Origin: Bacteroidota bacterium | GTDB taxonomy: Bacteria > Bacteroidota > Bacteroidia > UKL13-3 | Length of the DNA: 32,216 nt | Assembly: GCA_947491825.1 (NCBI GenBank) | Contig: CANLLM010000023.1 | Location: 1-32,216, forward strand | Reading direction: 5' to 3' | Part shown: positions 7,518 through 15,870 of the stretch, in pieces | How the letters are laid out: each line of letters opens with the position of its first letter | How positions within the stretch are numbered: position 1 is the first letter of the stretch | Notes under the pieces: model-generated | What the model was told of the DNA's origin: nothing | The model's database searches: none | Seen by the model: the letters and a program-made list of their open reading frames with translations, nothing else | Translations under genes and position numbers: made by a program

Positions 7518-8423
7518 TTATTTTTCTAAACTAAATACACGCGAGAGGTTAAATCCAAAACGAAGTGAATTAAGCGATAATTTATTTGTATTTTGTGATA
7601 TAAATTGTTGTTCAATTAATCCAGCACCATTGGTAAAGTGTAATTGAAATACGTGTCCACCTGTTTCAATATCTAAGCCAAAAGCAAAGGCATCATAATA
7701 TTGGGTTCCGTCTAATTTTTTCTCGTTACGGGCATTTAAAAGGGGTATGTATTCAAAGTTAAAACGTGCACTTCTAGATATTTTTATTGAAGCACCCAAT
7801 CCCAACGCATAAATATCATGCGATTGCGATTTGTTCTCCACTAAGTTTTGATGCACCATACTTGGCGAAACGGCTATAGAAAGATAATCGTTAAACTTGC
7901 GTGAAATGATTAATTGATTTACAAATGATAAACGGGATGTGAAAAAATTATTACGTGTTTTATCAGCAAACTCAAGTGTGTTTATTCCGATATTACCAAA
8001 GTAATTTACACTAATTGGCATACTTTTTTTTCCGCGTGTTTGTTGCAATACTTTATACTTGGCCATTAAGTCGTAGGTTTTACCTAAGTTACTTCTGCCA
8101 AATCCCAACATCAGATTATCAGTAACGCCATATTCAAATCCTAAACGCATTACTGCTCCATCCAGTCCAAACATGTTGTATAAACCATACACATTTTCTT
8201 TGTCAATTTGCATGGGTTGAAAACGATGTTGTATGCGAAAGTCTAAATGTTTTGCTTTCATCTGCTCGTTGGTATGCAAATTTACCAAGCGTGTTGATTT
8301 AAATGTTGCAAAAACTGGAGTTGGTTTTGATGGCGCTTCTTCCTCCATCATTTTTAACAAATCGTCTTGGGCAAATAAGTTGTTAGCCAATAACAAGGCC
8401 AATATAATTACAAATTTTTTCAT
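7518..8423 (-). CDS. DUF5777-type outer-membrane beta-barrel protein
   Basis: The 301-residue protein starts with a signal peptide (MKKFVIILALLLANNLFA, then QDD). A short acidic linker with MMEEEAPSKPTP follows, then the characteristic ATFKSTRLVNLHTNEQMKAKHLDFRIQHRF, where the DUF5777 domain begins. The rest alternates polar and hydrophobic residues in short strands (for example LRFGFNLSRVFSLEK at the end), as in small outer-membrane barrels. No enzymatic function is known to me for this family. It starts 5 bases after the one-heme cytochrome gene, so the genes are almost certainly co-transcribed. Its place among lipoprotein cytochromes suggests an outer-membrane partner or channel for them, which is inference. 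Confidence 0.78.
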   Translation of the reverse strand: MKKFVIILALLLANNLFAQDDLLKMMEEEAPSKPTPVFATFKSTRLVNLHTNEQMKAKHLDFRIQHRFQPMQIDKENVYGLYNMFGLDGAVMRLGFEYGVTDNLMLGFGRSNLGKTYDLMAKYKVLQQTRGKKSMPISVNYFGNIGINTLEFADKTRNNFFTSRLSFVNQLIISRKFNDYLSIAVSPSMVHQNLVENKSQSHDIYALGLGASIKISRSARFNFEYIPLLNARNEKKLDGTQYYDAFAFGLDIETGGHVFQLHFTNGAGLIEQQFISQNTNKLSLNSLRFGFNLSRVFSLEK

Positions 8424-8428
8424 AAATA

Positions 8429-8788
8429 TTAGTTGTTAGGAGCACCTGCTGCTATCCATGCAGCCAATTTATTTCTATTGGCTAAACTCATTAAACTACC
8501 AGTAGGCATAGGAGATGGATTGCCATCAATTGCGCGGGATTTAACAACGGCTTTGTTGGCAAATACATTAGCATAAGCAGTTAAATTAGGCGAGTTGCCT
8601 CCTGCTTTATGGCAGTTGTTGCAATTGGTGGCTAACATAGGAGCAATGGTTCCACTGTAGGTAACATTTGAAGTATCTGTGTTTCCACTAAAACTATTTG
8701 GATACAATTCTTCTTCTGTATCATAATAACAAGCACTTAAACTTAGTATTAATGCGGCTATTGATAGGTAAAGTATTTTTTTCATCAC
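8429..8788 (-). CDS. Single-heme c-type cytochrome lipoprotein
   Basis: The 119-residue protein has a lipoprotein signal with lipobox LSAC (Cys20), followed by an acidic YYDTEEE segment that resembles surface-export signals described for Bacteroidota lipoproteins. One heme c motif, CNNCH, lies at 56-60, in the local context IAPMLATNCNNCHKAGG. A likely distal Met ligand is Met94 in SPMP, and the C-terminus (KLAAWIAAGAPNN) is the helix typical of this small Bacteroidota cytochrome module. It should transfer electrons and be anchored in a membrane by lipid. It is 2 bases from the upstream cytochrome gene and 5 bases from the barrel gene. It closely resembles the second module of the two-heme cytochrome at 9268-9954. 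Confidence 0.85.
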   Translation of the reverse strand: MMKKILYLSIAALILSLSACYYDTEEELYPNSFSGNTDTSNVTYSGTIAPMLATNCNNCHKAGGNSPNLTAYANVFANKAVVKSRAIDGNPSPMPTGSLMSLANRNKLAAWIAAGAPNN

Positions 8789-8790
8789 AA

Positions 8791-9264
8791 TTATTTAAAC
8801 GATATGTTAGGTGTGCTTATGCCATGACAACTATTACAAGCACCAATTAAAGTTGAGCTTTGCATAGCATTATTTAAGTCTCCATTTTTATCAATCAATA
8901 CAGGAAATGCACCTCCTTTAAAATCTACTATTTTACCAGTATAAAAGTTCCCTAATTCATCAATGGCCAACTTATATAGAAGTGAGCCAGTTCTATTCGG
9001 GCCTGTCCACAATTCTACTAAACCTTCTTTTGCATAATTTCCTGATGACCTATAAGCTGTTCCTGCAATGGTCCACCATCCGCCTTCCTGCAAGGCTTCG
9101 TTACTGCCTGAGGCATTGTGGCAGCTCATACAGTTTTGTCCAGATTTATGGCTTTCATCATCACCAGCGATACTCTCTTTGGCGGTTTTTTGAATGTCAT
9201 CATAATGACTGCAACTGCTTATGCCTATTACAATAAGTAAAATTACTAATACGGATTTATTCAT
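8791..9264 (-). CDS. Two-heme c-type lipoprotein
   Basis: The 157-residue protein has a lipoprotein signal with lipobox ISSC (Cys18), then SHYDD. Two heme c attachment motifs are widely separated: CMSCH at 45-49 and CNSCH at 143-147, only ten residues from the C-terminus. The stretch between (for example GGWWTIAGTAYRSSG and LVELWTGPNRTGSLLYKLA) reads like a small beta-sandwich, as in carboxypeptidase-regulatory-like domains, not a cytochrome fold. I do not recognise the family beyond the heme motifs. It is 3 bases downstream of one cytochrome gene and 2 bases upstream of another, so translation is likely coupled. Role: electron transfer with its neighbours (inference). Confidence 0.8.
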   Translation of the reverse strand: MNKSVLVILLIVIGISSCSHYDDIQKTAKESIAGDDESHKSGQNCMSCHNASGSNEALQEGGWWTIAGTAYRSSGNYAKEGLVELWTGPNRTGSLLYKLAIDELGNFYTGKIVDFKGGAFPVLIDKNGDLNNAMQSSTLIGACNSCHGISTPNISFK

Positions 9265-9267
9265 TTT

Positions 9268-9954
9268 TTAGTTGTTAAGATAACCAGTGTCTGCCCATTT
9301 TTGTATGATGGTTATTTTGCAGGGCTCTAATTTGTTACCGCCTTTGGGCATAGGGCTAATGCCTAGCAAATGATTGATACTACCCAAAAGTTTACCACTT
9401 TGTGTCTCTTGCTTAATATTGGTGTAATTGCTTAAGTTTATTCCTCCTTGAGGATTACTGTTGCTATGACAACCAATACATAAATTATTAACGATGGTTT
9501 GCACAGCACCAAAAGTAAATGTGTTGGTATCGCATCTCATAATATTTGTATTTCTAGCCCCTTGATTAATCCATTTGGCTATAAGCGCAATTTGATTAGC
9601 TGTGAGTGGTGGGGCAGGAGGAGGTGGCATGCGTTTTTTGGGATCAGTTTCTAATAAAACCACATAAAGGTCACTGTTGCTGGTGTTAAATGCGGTTACA
9701 TCTCCAGTATTAATTACGTTATTATAATTGTCGAGTACAACTCCTTCGGCAGCAGTAGCTGCATCATGGCAACCTGTCATGGCACAATTACCCGTAAGCA
9801 ATGGCAATATCTCTGTTTGAAAACTAACAGAGTCATTTGTATAATTGTTGGTTAAATCCGGTGTGATATCTTCTTGTGGATTGTGTTTACAAGAAAAAAC
9901 ACTTAGCATAATAATTATCCCAATTATTGTGGGTATGATTTGTGTTTTAATCAT
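9268..9954 (-). CDS. Two-module c-type cytochrome lipoprotein with an unusual CX4CH site
   Basis: I use the ATG at 9954 (228 residues) because it begins a good lipoprotein signal (MIKTQIIPTIIGIIIMLSVF, lipobox VFSC, Cys22); the frame also runs open to 10038 but that adds a poor N-terminus. Two cytochrome modules follow. Module 1 has a wide heme motif CAMTGCH (57-63, CX4CH) and a likely distal Met109 in RMPPPP. Module 2 has CIGCH (159-163) and Met202 in SPMPKGG. Each module ends in a similar helix (ALIAKWINQGARN, IIQKWADTGYLNN), indicating internal duplication. It is the first gene of the cytochrome/barrel/YceI unit, 102 bases downstream of the MlaF-type gene, so it may have its own promoter, though none is clear. 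Confidence 0.82.
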   Translation of the reverse strand: MIKTQIIPTIIGIIIMLSVFSCKHNPQEDITPDLTNNYTNDSVSFQTEILPLLTGNCAMTGCHDAATAAEGVVLDNYNNVINTGDVTAFNTSNSDLYVVLLETDPKKRMPPPPAPPLTANQIALIAKWINQGARNTNIMRCDTNTFTFGAVQTIVNNLCIGCHSNSNPQGGINLSNYTNIKQETQSGKLLGSINHLLGISPMPKGGNKLEPCKITIIQKWADTGYLNN

Positions 9955-10056
9955 GGTTGCAATGTAGTAAACTTTCAAAATCAATTGTATGATAAAAGTA
10001 ATAGAATACTGCTTAATACCTGCTATTACAATGCGCACCGGTGTTGCTGCTTTGTA

Positions 10057-10785
10057 CTAAAATTCCGAGGCTTTCATAAATTCCAACAACTTGCTATTTC
10101 CCGAACTTCTGATGAGTGATTTTTCTCCTTCCCATTCTTTTTTACCTTGATAAATGTATATGATGTTATCGCCCATGTCGAATAAACTTTTCATATCGTG
10201 GGTATTAATAATAGTGGTGATGTTATATTCTATGGTAATTTCTTTTATCAACTCATCTATTAAGCGGGAGGTAAGTGGGTCTAACCCAGAGTTAGGTTCA
10301 TCACAAAACAAATATTTTGGGTTTAAAGCAATGGCACGTGCAATGCCTACACGTTTTTTCATTCCACCACTAAGGTTTGACGGATATAGTTTGTTTACAT
10401 TACTTAGATTTACTCTTTGCAAACAAAAGTTTACCCTGTCCAAAACCTCCTCCGGTGTCATTTTGGTAAACATCCTTAGGGGAAATGCTATGTTGTCTTC
10501 AATACTCAACGAATCAAACAATGCAGTGCCTTGAAACAACATGCCAATTTCTTTTCTAATCAGCTTACGTTCCTCATAGCTTTTATTTACAAAATCATCT
10601 TGGCCATAAAATATTTCACCTTGATCAACATCTATCAAGCCCACCATGCATTTCATTATCACACTCTTTCCGCTACCACTCGCCCCAATAACAAAATTAG
10701 CTTTACCTTTAAAAAAGCTAGCCGAAATATCATCAAGCACAACTTTACCGTTGAAACTTTTTTTAATGTTTTTTAATTGAATCAT
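10057..10785 (-). CDS. MlaF-type ABC transporter ATP-binding protein
   Basis: The 242-residue ATPase powers a lipid-trafficking ABC transporter of the Mla/TrgD type at the inner membrane. Walker A is GASGSGKS (34-41), the Q-loop is FQGTALFDSLS, the signature is LSGGMKKR, Walker B is YLFCDEPNSGLDP, and the switch His is in NTHD. LSGGMKKRVGIARAIA and FDSLSIEDNIAFPL are typical of the MlaF subfamily rather than of drug or metal exporters. It begins 4 bases after the permease stop codon, forming a two-gene unit. The MCE-domain substrate-binding gene (mlaD) usually found with this pair does not follow; a cytochrome gene does. Confidence 0.92.
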   Translation of the reverse strand: MIQLKNIKKSFNGKVVLDDISASFFKGKANFVIGASGSGKSVIMKCMVGLIDVDQGEIFYGQDDFVNKSYEERKLIRKEIGMLFQGTALFDSLSIEDNIAFPLRMFTKMTPEEVLDRVNFCLQRVNLSNVNKLYPSNLSGGMKKRVGIARAIALNPKYLFCDEPNSGLDPLTSRLIDELIKEITIEYNITTIINTHDMKSLFDMGDNIIYIYQGKKEWEGEKSLIRSSGNSKLLEFMKASEF

Positions 10786-10789
10786 AGGT

Positions 10790-11533
10790 TTAGGCTCCCA
10801 ATAAAATATCAGAAAGTATGTAGTCGAAAATAATTACCGCAACAGCACTATATACTACAGCCATTGTGCTGCCTCTTCCTACCTCAAGTGCACCTCCTTC
10901 TACACGGTAGCCGTGGTATGCACTTATGCTAGTAATTAAGAAAGCAAAAGTAGTCGATTTAATTATCGCGAACCAAACCGAGAAAGGCACAAAGTCAGTA
11001 CGCAATCCTCTTACATATTCATCAACACTAATAATATCGCCCATAACACCGGATAAGGCGCCACCTATAATAGATAGTACCATGGCATAAACTACCAAAA
11101 TAGGAATAGTTAATACACCTGCTAAGATTTTAGGTAAAACCAAATAGTTAGCAGAATTAATACCCATAATTTCTAAGGCATCAATTTGTTCGGTAACTTT
11201 CATTGTTCCCATTTCTGATGCTATGCTACTGCCTACTTTACCCGCTAAAACCAAACATGTAATTGTTGGAGAAAATTCGTAAATATTACTATCTCTTACA
11301 AAGGTTCCTAGCATATAATCAGGTACCAAGCCACTTACCAATTGCACACCAATTTGTATGGTTGATACTGCACCTGTAAAGACAGATATTAATGAAACAA
11401 TACCAAAAGAACCTACACCAATTGAACTCATTTCGTGTAATGTTTGTTTGGCAAAAACCTTAAACCGCTCGGGGCGTTTAAACAAACCAAGTAAAAACAA
11501 GGTGTATCTACCAAAATGCTCAAAAAACTTCAT
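10790..11533 (-). CDS. MlaE-type ABC transporter permease
   Basis: The 247-residue inner-membrane permease has the MlaE-family pattern: an amphipathic N-terminal helix (FFEHFGRYTLFLLGLFKRPE), then about five hydrophobic segments. The conserved motif region includes SIASEMGTMKVTEQIDALEIMGINSANYLVLPK, the family signature between membrane segments. It pairs with the ATPase at 10057-10785 and would move phospholipid between inner and outer membranes. The start codon lies 83 bases from the divergent SDR gene, so the short gap between 11533 and 11617 must hold promoters for both. No convincing minus-strand box was found in it. Confidence 0.92.
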   Translation of the reverse strand: MKFFEHFGRYTLFLLGLFKRPERFKVFAKQTLHEMSSIGVGSFGIVSLISVFTGAVSTIQIGVQLVSGLVPDYMLGTFVRDSNIYEFSPTITCLVLAGKVGSSIASEMGTMKVTEQIDALEIMGINSANYLVLPKILAGVLTIPILVVYAMVLSIIGGALSGVMGDIISVDEYVRGLRTDFVPFSVWFAIIKSTTFAFLITSISAYHGYRVEGGALEVGRGSTMAVVYSAVAVIIFDYILSDILLGA

Positions 11534-11580
11534 AGCAAACCTTAGTTGTATTTGGCTGTAAATATATGCATACTTAAGCC

Positions 11581-11588
11581 TATTTTTG
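11581..11588 (+). promoter_or_regulatory. -7 box for the SDR gene
   Basis: TATTTTTG matches TAnnTTTG exactly. No TTG lies at the ideal distance (the nearest, 11552-11554, is 26 bases away), so only the -7 element is supported. Expected start near 11594, about 23 bases before the SDR ATG at 11617. Confidence 0.4.
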
Positions 11589-11616
11589 ACCTTTTAATTT
11601 AAAAACAAAATCAAGT

Positions 11617-12324
11617 ATGCAAAGAACCATTGTTGTAACTGGTTGTACCAAAGGAATAGGTTTAGCAATTGTCGAAACTTTTGCCCACATGGGATTTAAT
11701 GTTGCTGGTTGTGCGCGTAATAAGGGTGAACTTGTTGAACTAGTTAATAAGTTAAACGTTATCAATCCAGATGGCAAGCACACCATGTTGGTGTGTGATG
11801 TGAGTAAAACGGATGAGGTTAAAATGTTTATTAATGCAATAAATAATACGTACAACCGTGTAGATATTTTGGTAAATAATGCAGGCGTGTTTATACCTGG
11901 TAAAGTGATGGAGGAAAACGAAGGAACACTTGAACATTTATTACAAACTAATGTTACCAGTGCATACCATATTAGTCGTGGTTTTTTACCTGCCATGATG
12001 AAAGATAAAAGTGGCCATATATTTAATATTTGTTCTATAGCGAGCTTACAAGCCTACGAGGCGGGTGGGTCATACAGTATTAGCAAATTTGCCATGTTAG
12101 GTTTAAGCAAACAATTACGTCATGAGTTGAAAAATTATGGTGTTAGAGTTACTGCTGTTATGCCTGGTGCAACTTTAACCAATGCATGGGCAGGGGCTGA
12201 TTTTCCTGCAAGTAGATTTATACAGGCAGATGACGTAGCAAAAACTATTAAGGCCGTTTATGAGTTAAGTAGTGGTGCTGATGTAGAGGAGATTGTTATT
12301 CGACCACAGTTGGGCGACATCTAA
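11617..12324 (+). CDS. Short-chain dehydrogenase/reductase
   Basis: The 235-residue cytoplasmic oxidoreductase has the classical SDR layout: nucleotide-binding TGCTKGIG at 8-15, LVCDVSKTDEV following the fourth strand, NNAG at 87-90, catalytic Ser140, and the YSISK active site with Tyr153 and Lys157 (Ser at Tyr minus 13, as expected). MPGATLTNAW follows as the substrate-loop region. The basic residue in CARNK after the second strand hints at NADP preference. It resembles the sepiapterin reductase/YdfG-like group, but the substrate cannot be told. It lies 64 bases upstream of ispG on the same strand, so read-through is possible, but no functional link is evident. Confidence 0.88.
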   Translation: MQRTIVVTGCTKGIGLAIVETFAHMGFNVAGCARNKGELVELVNKLNVINPDGKHTMLVCDVSKTDEVKMFINAINNTYNRVDILVNNAGVFIPGKVMEENEGTLEHLLQTNVTSAYHISRGFLPAMMKDKSGHIFNICSIASLQAYEAGGSYSISKFAMLGLSKQLRHELKNYGVRVTAVMPGATLTNAWAGADFPASRFIQADDVAKTIKAVYELSSGADVEEIVIRPQLGDI

Positions 12325-12388
12325 AATATTAATCCTTAATTTTACGCACTTTTAAAATATATATACATCGTTTAGAAATATAATTTGC

Positions 12389-14332
12389 ATGCAACATTCT
12401 CAAGATATAGCAGGTTTTTGTGGTAGTTTACACCAATATACACGCAGGAAAACATCAACAGTAAAAATTGGTGATTTATACATGGGCAGTGATTACCCCA
12501 TCCGTGTTCAAAGCATGACCACTACAGATACCATGGATACAGATGGTTCTGTGGCACAAATAGAACGTATGGTGCAAGCAGGATGTGAGTTAGTGAGATT
12601 AACCGCACCCAGTATTAAAGAGGCCAAAAATCTTGAGAATATAAAAGTTGCGTTGCATGCTCGTGGTATTTATGTTCCTTTAGTGGCTGATATACACTTT
12701 ACACCAAATGCGGCAGAAGTTGCTGCTAGAATTATAGAAAAAGTGCGTGTTAATCCGGGTAATTATGCGGATAAAAAGAAGTTCGACATCATAGAATACA
12801 CTGATGCAGATTATGCAGAAGAACTAGAACGTATTCGTGAAAAGTTTACCCCATTGGTTCGTATTTGTAAAGAATATGGAACAGCCATGCGAATTGGTAC
12901 TAACCATGGAAGCTTAAGCGATAGAATCATGAGTAGATATGGTGATTCTCCACTTGGTATGGTAGAAAGCGCCATGGAGTTTTTGCGTATTTGCGAAGCT
13001 GAAGGGTTTTATAATATTGTGTTGAGTATGAAAAGCAGCAACACCCAAGTGATGGTGGAAGCTTATCGTTTATTGGTTAAGACAATGAATGAAAACAACA
13101 TGATGTATCCATTGCATTTAGGAGTTACAGAAGCTGGTGATGGTGATGATGGACGTATAAAAAGTGCATTGGGTATTGGTGCTTTACTAGAAGATGGAAT
13201 AGGGGATACCGTTCGTGTATCATTAACGGAAGATCCTGAATTTGAAGTGCCTGTTGCACAAAAGTTAGTGGCGAGGTATAGCAATCGTGCTGCACATCAA
13301 CCAATAAAAAACATTTGCAACCCAAGTAGCGATTGGAATCCATACGATTACCGTAAACGCACATCACATGAAATTGGAAATATTGGTGGTACAAATGTAC
13401 CTCGTGTGGTTGCTGATTTTAGTTTGAATACAATTAATACCCCAAGCCACTTAAATGAAGTGGGTCATATTTATGATGTTAAACTAGATAAGTGGCACAT
13501 GGCCGATTTGGGTTGTGATTACATTTATTTTGGAAAAAACACCATTAATTTTATGTTGCCAAATGGTGTTAAAGGAATTTATGATGCCACTACTTGGAAT
13601 TTACTTACTGATAGAATCAATAATTTTCCGATTTACACAACAGAGGAGTATTTAAGTACTTCATTACTGAGCTCAACAGTTAATTTTCTAAAACTCACAA
13701 CTGACGAAATTAATAATGAACTATTAGTTAAATTAAGCACCTCCGCAAATGTGGTACTCATGCTAGATAGTAGCAACCAGCATGCAGTGGCTGATTTGCG
13801 TAATGCTTTTTTTACATTAACATCAAAGCAATTGCAAACGCCAGTTTTTGTTGTGCGTAGTTACGATACCAATAACGAAGAAGAGTTTATGCTTCATGCA
13901 TCAACAGATTGTGGTAGTTTGCTAGTTGATGGGTTTGGTGATGGTATTATGCTAAGCAATAATAAAATTAAACAATACCGTGTTAATCAAATAGCCTTTG
14001 GAATTTTACAGGCGGGAAGGGCACGCATTACTAAAACAGAATACATTAGTTGCCCAAGTTGTGGTAGAACCTTGTTTGATTTGCAAGAAACCACAGCCAT
14101 GATTCGTAAAGAAACGGATCATTTGAAGGGTGTTAAAATTGCCATTATGGGCTGTATAGTTAACGGTCCGGGAGAAATGGCTGATGCCGATTATGGTTAC
14201 GTTGGCAGTGGCGTAGGTAAAATTACGCTTTACCGTGGTAAAGAGGTAGTAAAAAAAGGGATTGAGAAAGAAACTGCTGTAAAAGAATTAATTGGATTGA
14301 TTAAAGAGGACGATAAGTGGATTGAGAAATAA
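12389..14332 (+). CDS. ispG: 4-hydroxy-3-methylbut-2-enyl-diphosphate synthase (long, three-domain form)
   Basis: The enzyme reduces 2-C-methyl-erythritol-2,4-cyclodiphosphate to HMBPP in the MEP isoprenoid pathway with a [4Fe-4S] cluster. At 647 residues it is the long form found in Bacteroidota, Chlamydiae and plants, not the roughly 370-residue E. coli form; the extra length is a middle domain (roughly 290-530) between the TIM barrel and the Fe-S domain. The N-terminus (MGSDYPIRVQSMTTTDT) and VRVNPGN of the barrel are conserved. Cluster ligands Cys555, Cys558 and Cys589 lie in CPSCGRT and GCIVNGPGE, with Glu596 as the expected fourth ligand. All key residues are present. Confidence 0.96.
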   Translation: MQHSQDIAGFCGSLHQYTRRKTSTVKIGDLYMGSDYPIRVQSMTTTDTMDTDGSVAQIERMVQAGCELVRLTAPSIKEAKNLENIKVALHARGIYVPLVADIHFTPNAAEVAARIIEKVRVNPGNYADKKKFDIIEYTDADYAEELERIREKFTPLVRICKEYGTAMRIGTNHGSLSDRIMSRYGDSPLGMVESAMEFLRICEAEGFYNIVLSMKSSNTQVMVEAYRLLVKTMNENNMMYPLHLGVTEAGDGDDGRIKSALGIGALLEDGIGDTVRVSLTEDPEFEVPVAQKLVARYSNRAAHQPIKNICNPSSDWNPYDYRKRTSHEIGNIGGTNVPRVVADFSLNTINTPSHLNEVGHIYDVKLDKWHMADLGCDYIYFGKNTINFMLPNGVKGIYDATTWNLLTDRINNFPIYTTEEYLSTSLLSSTVNFLKLTTDEINNELLVKLSTSANVVLMLDSSNQHAVADLRNAFFTLTSKQLQTPVFVVRSYDTNNEEEFMLHASTDCGSLLVDGFGDGIMLSNNKIKQYRVNQIAFGILQAGRARITKTEYISCPSCGRTLFDLQETTAMIRKETDHLKGVKIAIMGCIVNGPGEMADADYGYVGSGVGKITLYRGKEVVKKGIEKETAVKELIGLIKEDDKWIEK

Positions 14333-14381
14333 GGAACTTTATAGCTTATTGCAACTTTTTTTTGTAACTATGACTCTTTAT

Positions 14382-14411
14382 TTTGATAAAATCTAAAAAA
14401 GATTAGTTTTG
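14382..14411 (+). promoter_or_regulatory. Strong predicted promoter for the T9SS cargo gene
   Basis: TTTG (14382-14385), an 18-base spacer and TAGTTTTG (14404-14411) match the Bacteroidota consensus at both elements. The expected start near 14418 gives a 42-base A/T-rich leader before the ATG at 14460, typical for highly expressed Bacteroidota genes. Confidence 0.65.
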
Positions 14412-14459
14412 TCAAAAAATTTTAGGGTTTTAAAATTAACATAACTGAAAATAATTATT

Positions 14460-15842
14460 ATGAAAAAGCTATTACTAAGCGCATCAATGCTTCTTACAGC
14501 TGGTTTTGCTTTTGCTCAAATGGGCAACAGCACGGCTCCAGTTAAAGAAGGACAAGTAGATTTACGTGTAAAATCAATCCCGACAGTTGTAAACACTGCC
14601 AATGTCAACGCAAGCAGCACAAGAGCAAAAAAAGCTGCTGTTCAAGCTTGGTATCAACCACTTAATTTTATTACAGAATTTCAAGGTGGTCAAAGTCCAT
14701 TAGGTGCGGTATTGAAAAGATCCGTAACGTTCGTTACTGCTGACTCAAACTTTAAATTGGTTAGAGAAGATGGATCTATAAATCGTGCATCGTTCCAAAG
14801 TTTTGGTCATGTTTTGGACCCTAAAGATGTTTTAATAGAAAATACTGAAAACCCTGGTATCATATTGTCTCAACACAATCCATATACGTTAGATTCTATC
14901 TTTTTTCAATATGTATATTTGAGAAATGCAGATAGTACCGATACCGATACCAATGGCATTAAAGAAGAGGTGATTGATACGGTATTTGTTTCATATTTTG
15001 CGAATGCAAACATCAGAAAAACAAATTTCACAGGTGGAGCCATGGATAAAGTAAGTTTGGTGAAGTGGAACAGTACGACTTTAATGCCAACTGATTTGGT
15101 TAAAATTGATACCTTCTTACTTGGTAACGACAGAAGCAATTCACCTTTTGACACCACATCATCAAGTTCAAATCAAACGTTGTTTGGAAGTAAATTTGCT
15201 CAGGTTCCAGCTCCAAGTATTGCTGTAACCCAAGGTAACTTAATAGGCTTTACCGCAACATTCAAATCTGGTGTTAAAGCGGTGGTGAACGGAGATACTG
15301 CCGTTATTGTTTTTCAACGTGACTCGGCCTTAAAACCAAGTAACATGAGACGTGCAAACACCTTTGGTACATTATACTACTACAATGAATCTACTAGTGG
15401 TGTAACTTATACAAATCCAACTTACTTTAACTCTTGCCAATTCCAACCTCAATGGAATGCTTATGGTCAAAACGCAAGTTGGGCTGGTAACTACCTTGTT
15501 GGCCATGCGTTTTCTGCTGATTTATTTTTGGAAACAGGTTTTCACTTGTCTAGTTTAAACGTAGGTGTTGCCAAAAACGATTTAGTTTCTATTAGCAGCG
15601 TATATCCAAACCCTGCAAATGGGAGCACAAATGTTGGCTTTAACTCAAAGCAAGCAGGTAATGTTGCAGTTACAATTACTAACTTATTAGGTCAAACTGT
15701 TGCTACAGTTAATCCTGGTAAATTAGCTGCAGGTAGCAACAATGTAATCTTAAACTTAAGCAACATGAAAGCAGGTGTCTACTTTGTAAACGTTTCTGTT
15801 GATGGCATAAGCACAACAAAAAAATTAACTGTTACTGAATAA
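14460..15842 (+). CDS. Secreted protein with T9SS type A sorting domain
   Basis: The 460-residue protein has a signal peptide (MKKLLLSASMLLTAGFAFA, then QMG). The middle, about 50-370, holds many short beta-strands with Asp/Ser/Thr-rich turns (PYTLDSIFFQYVYLRN, DTVFVSYFAN); I recognise no catalytic motif or named domain. The C-terminal 80 residues form a T9SS type A sorting domain: VYPNPANGSTNVGF, then VTITNLLGQTV, and GVYFVNVSVDGISTTKKLTVTE at the end. The protein should cross the outer membrane by T9SS and be released or anchored at the surface. A strong promoter (14382-14411) and strong terminator (15871-15900) make it a monocistronic, probably abundant, cell-surface protein. Function unknown. 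Confidence 0.88.
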   Translation: MKKLLLSASMLLTAGFAFAQMGNSTAPVKEGQVDLRVKSIPTVVNTANVNASSTRAKKAAVQAWYQPLNFITEFQGGQSPLGAVLKRSVTFVTADSNFKLVREDGSINRASFQSFGHVLDPKDVLIENTENPGIILSQHNPYTLDSIFFQYVYLRNADSTDTDTNGIKEEVIDTVFVSYFANANIRKTNFTGGAMDKVSLVKWNSTTLMPTDLVKIDTFLLGNDRSNSPFDTTSSSSNQTLFGSKFAQVPAPSIAVTQGNLIGFTATFKSGVKAVVNGDTAVIVFQRDSALKPSNMRRANTFGTLYYYNESTSGVTYTNPTYFNSCQFQPQWNAYGQNASWAGNYLVGHAFSADLFLETGFHLSSLNVGVAKNDLVSISSVYPNPANGSTNVGFNSKQAGNVAVTITNLLGQTVATVNPGKLAAGSNNVILNLSNMKAGVYFVNVSVDGISTTKKLTVTE

Positions 15843-15870
15843 TTACATCAGTAACTAAATTATATGTGGA

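Noticed and set aside
9955-10038. 28-residue N-terminal extension of the two-module cytochrome
   Set aside because: The ATG at 9954 gives a proper lipoprotein signal; the extension would bury it.
11580-11996. Long minus-strand open frame antisense to the SDR gene
   Set aside because: Opposite strand of a clear SDR coding region with conserved motifs; the antisense product resembles nothing and has no promoter.
12369-12388. TATAATTTG just before ispG as a -7 box
   Set aside because: It has three bases between TA and TTTG and lies directly at the start codon; a similar sequence precedes trhO. Not convincing as a promoter.
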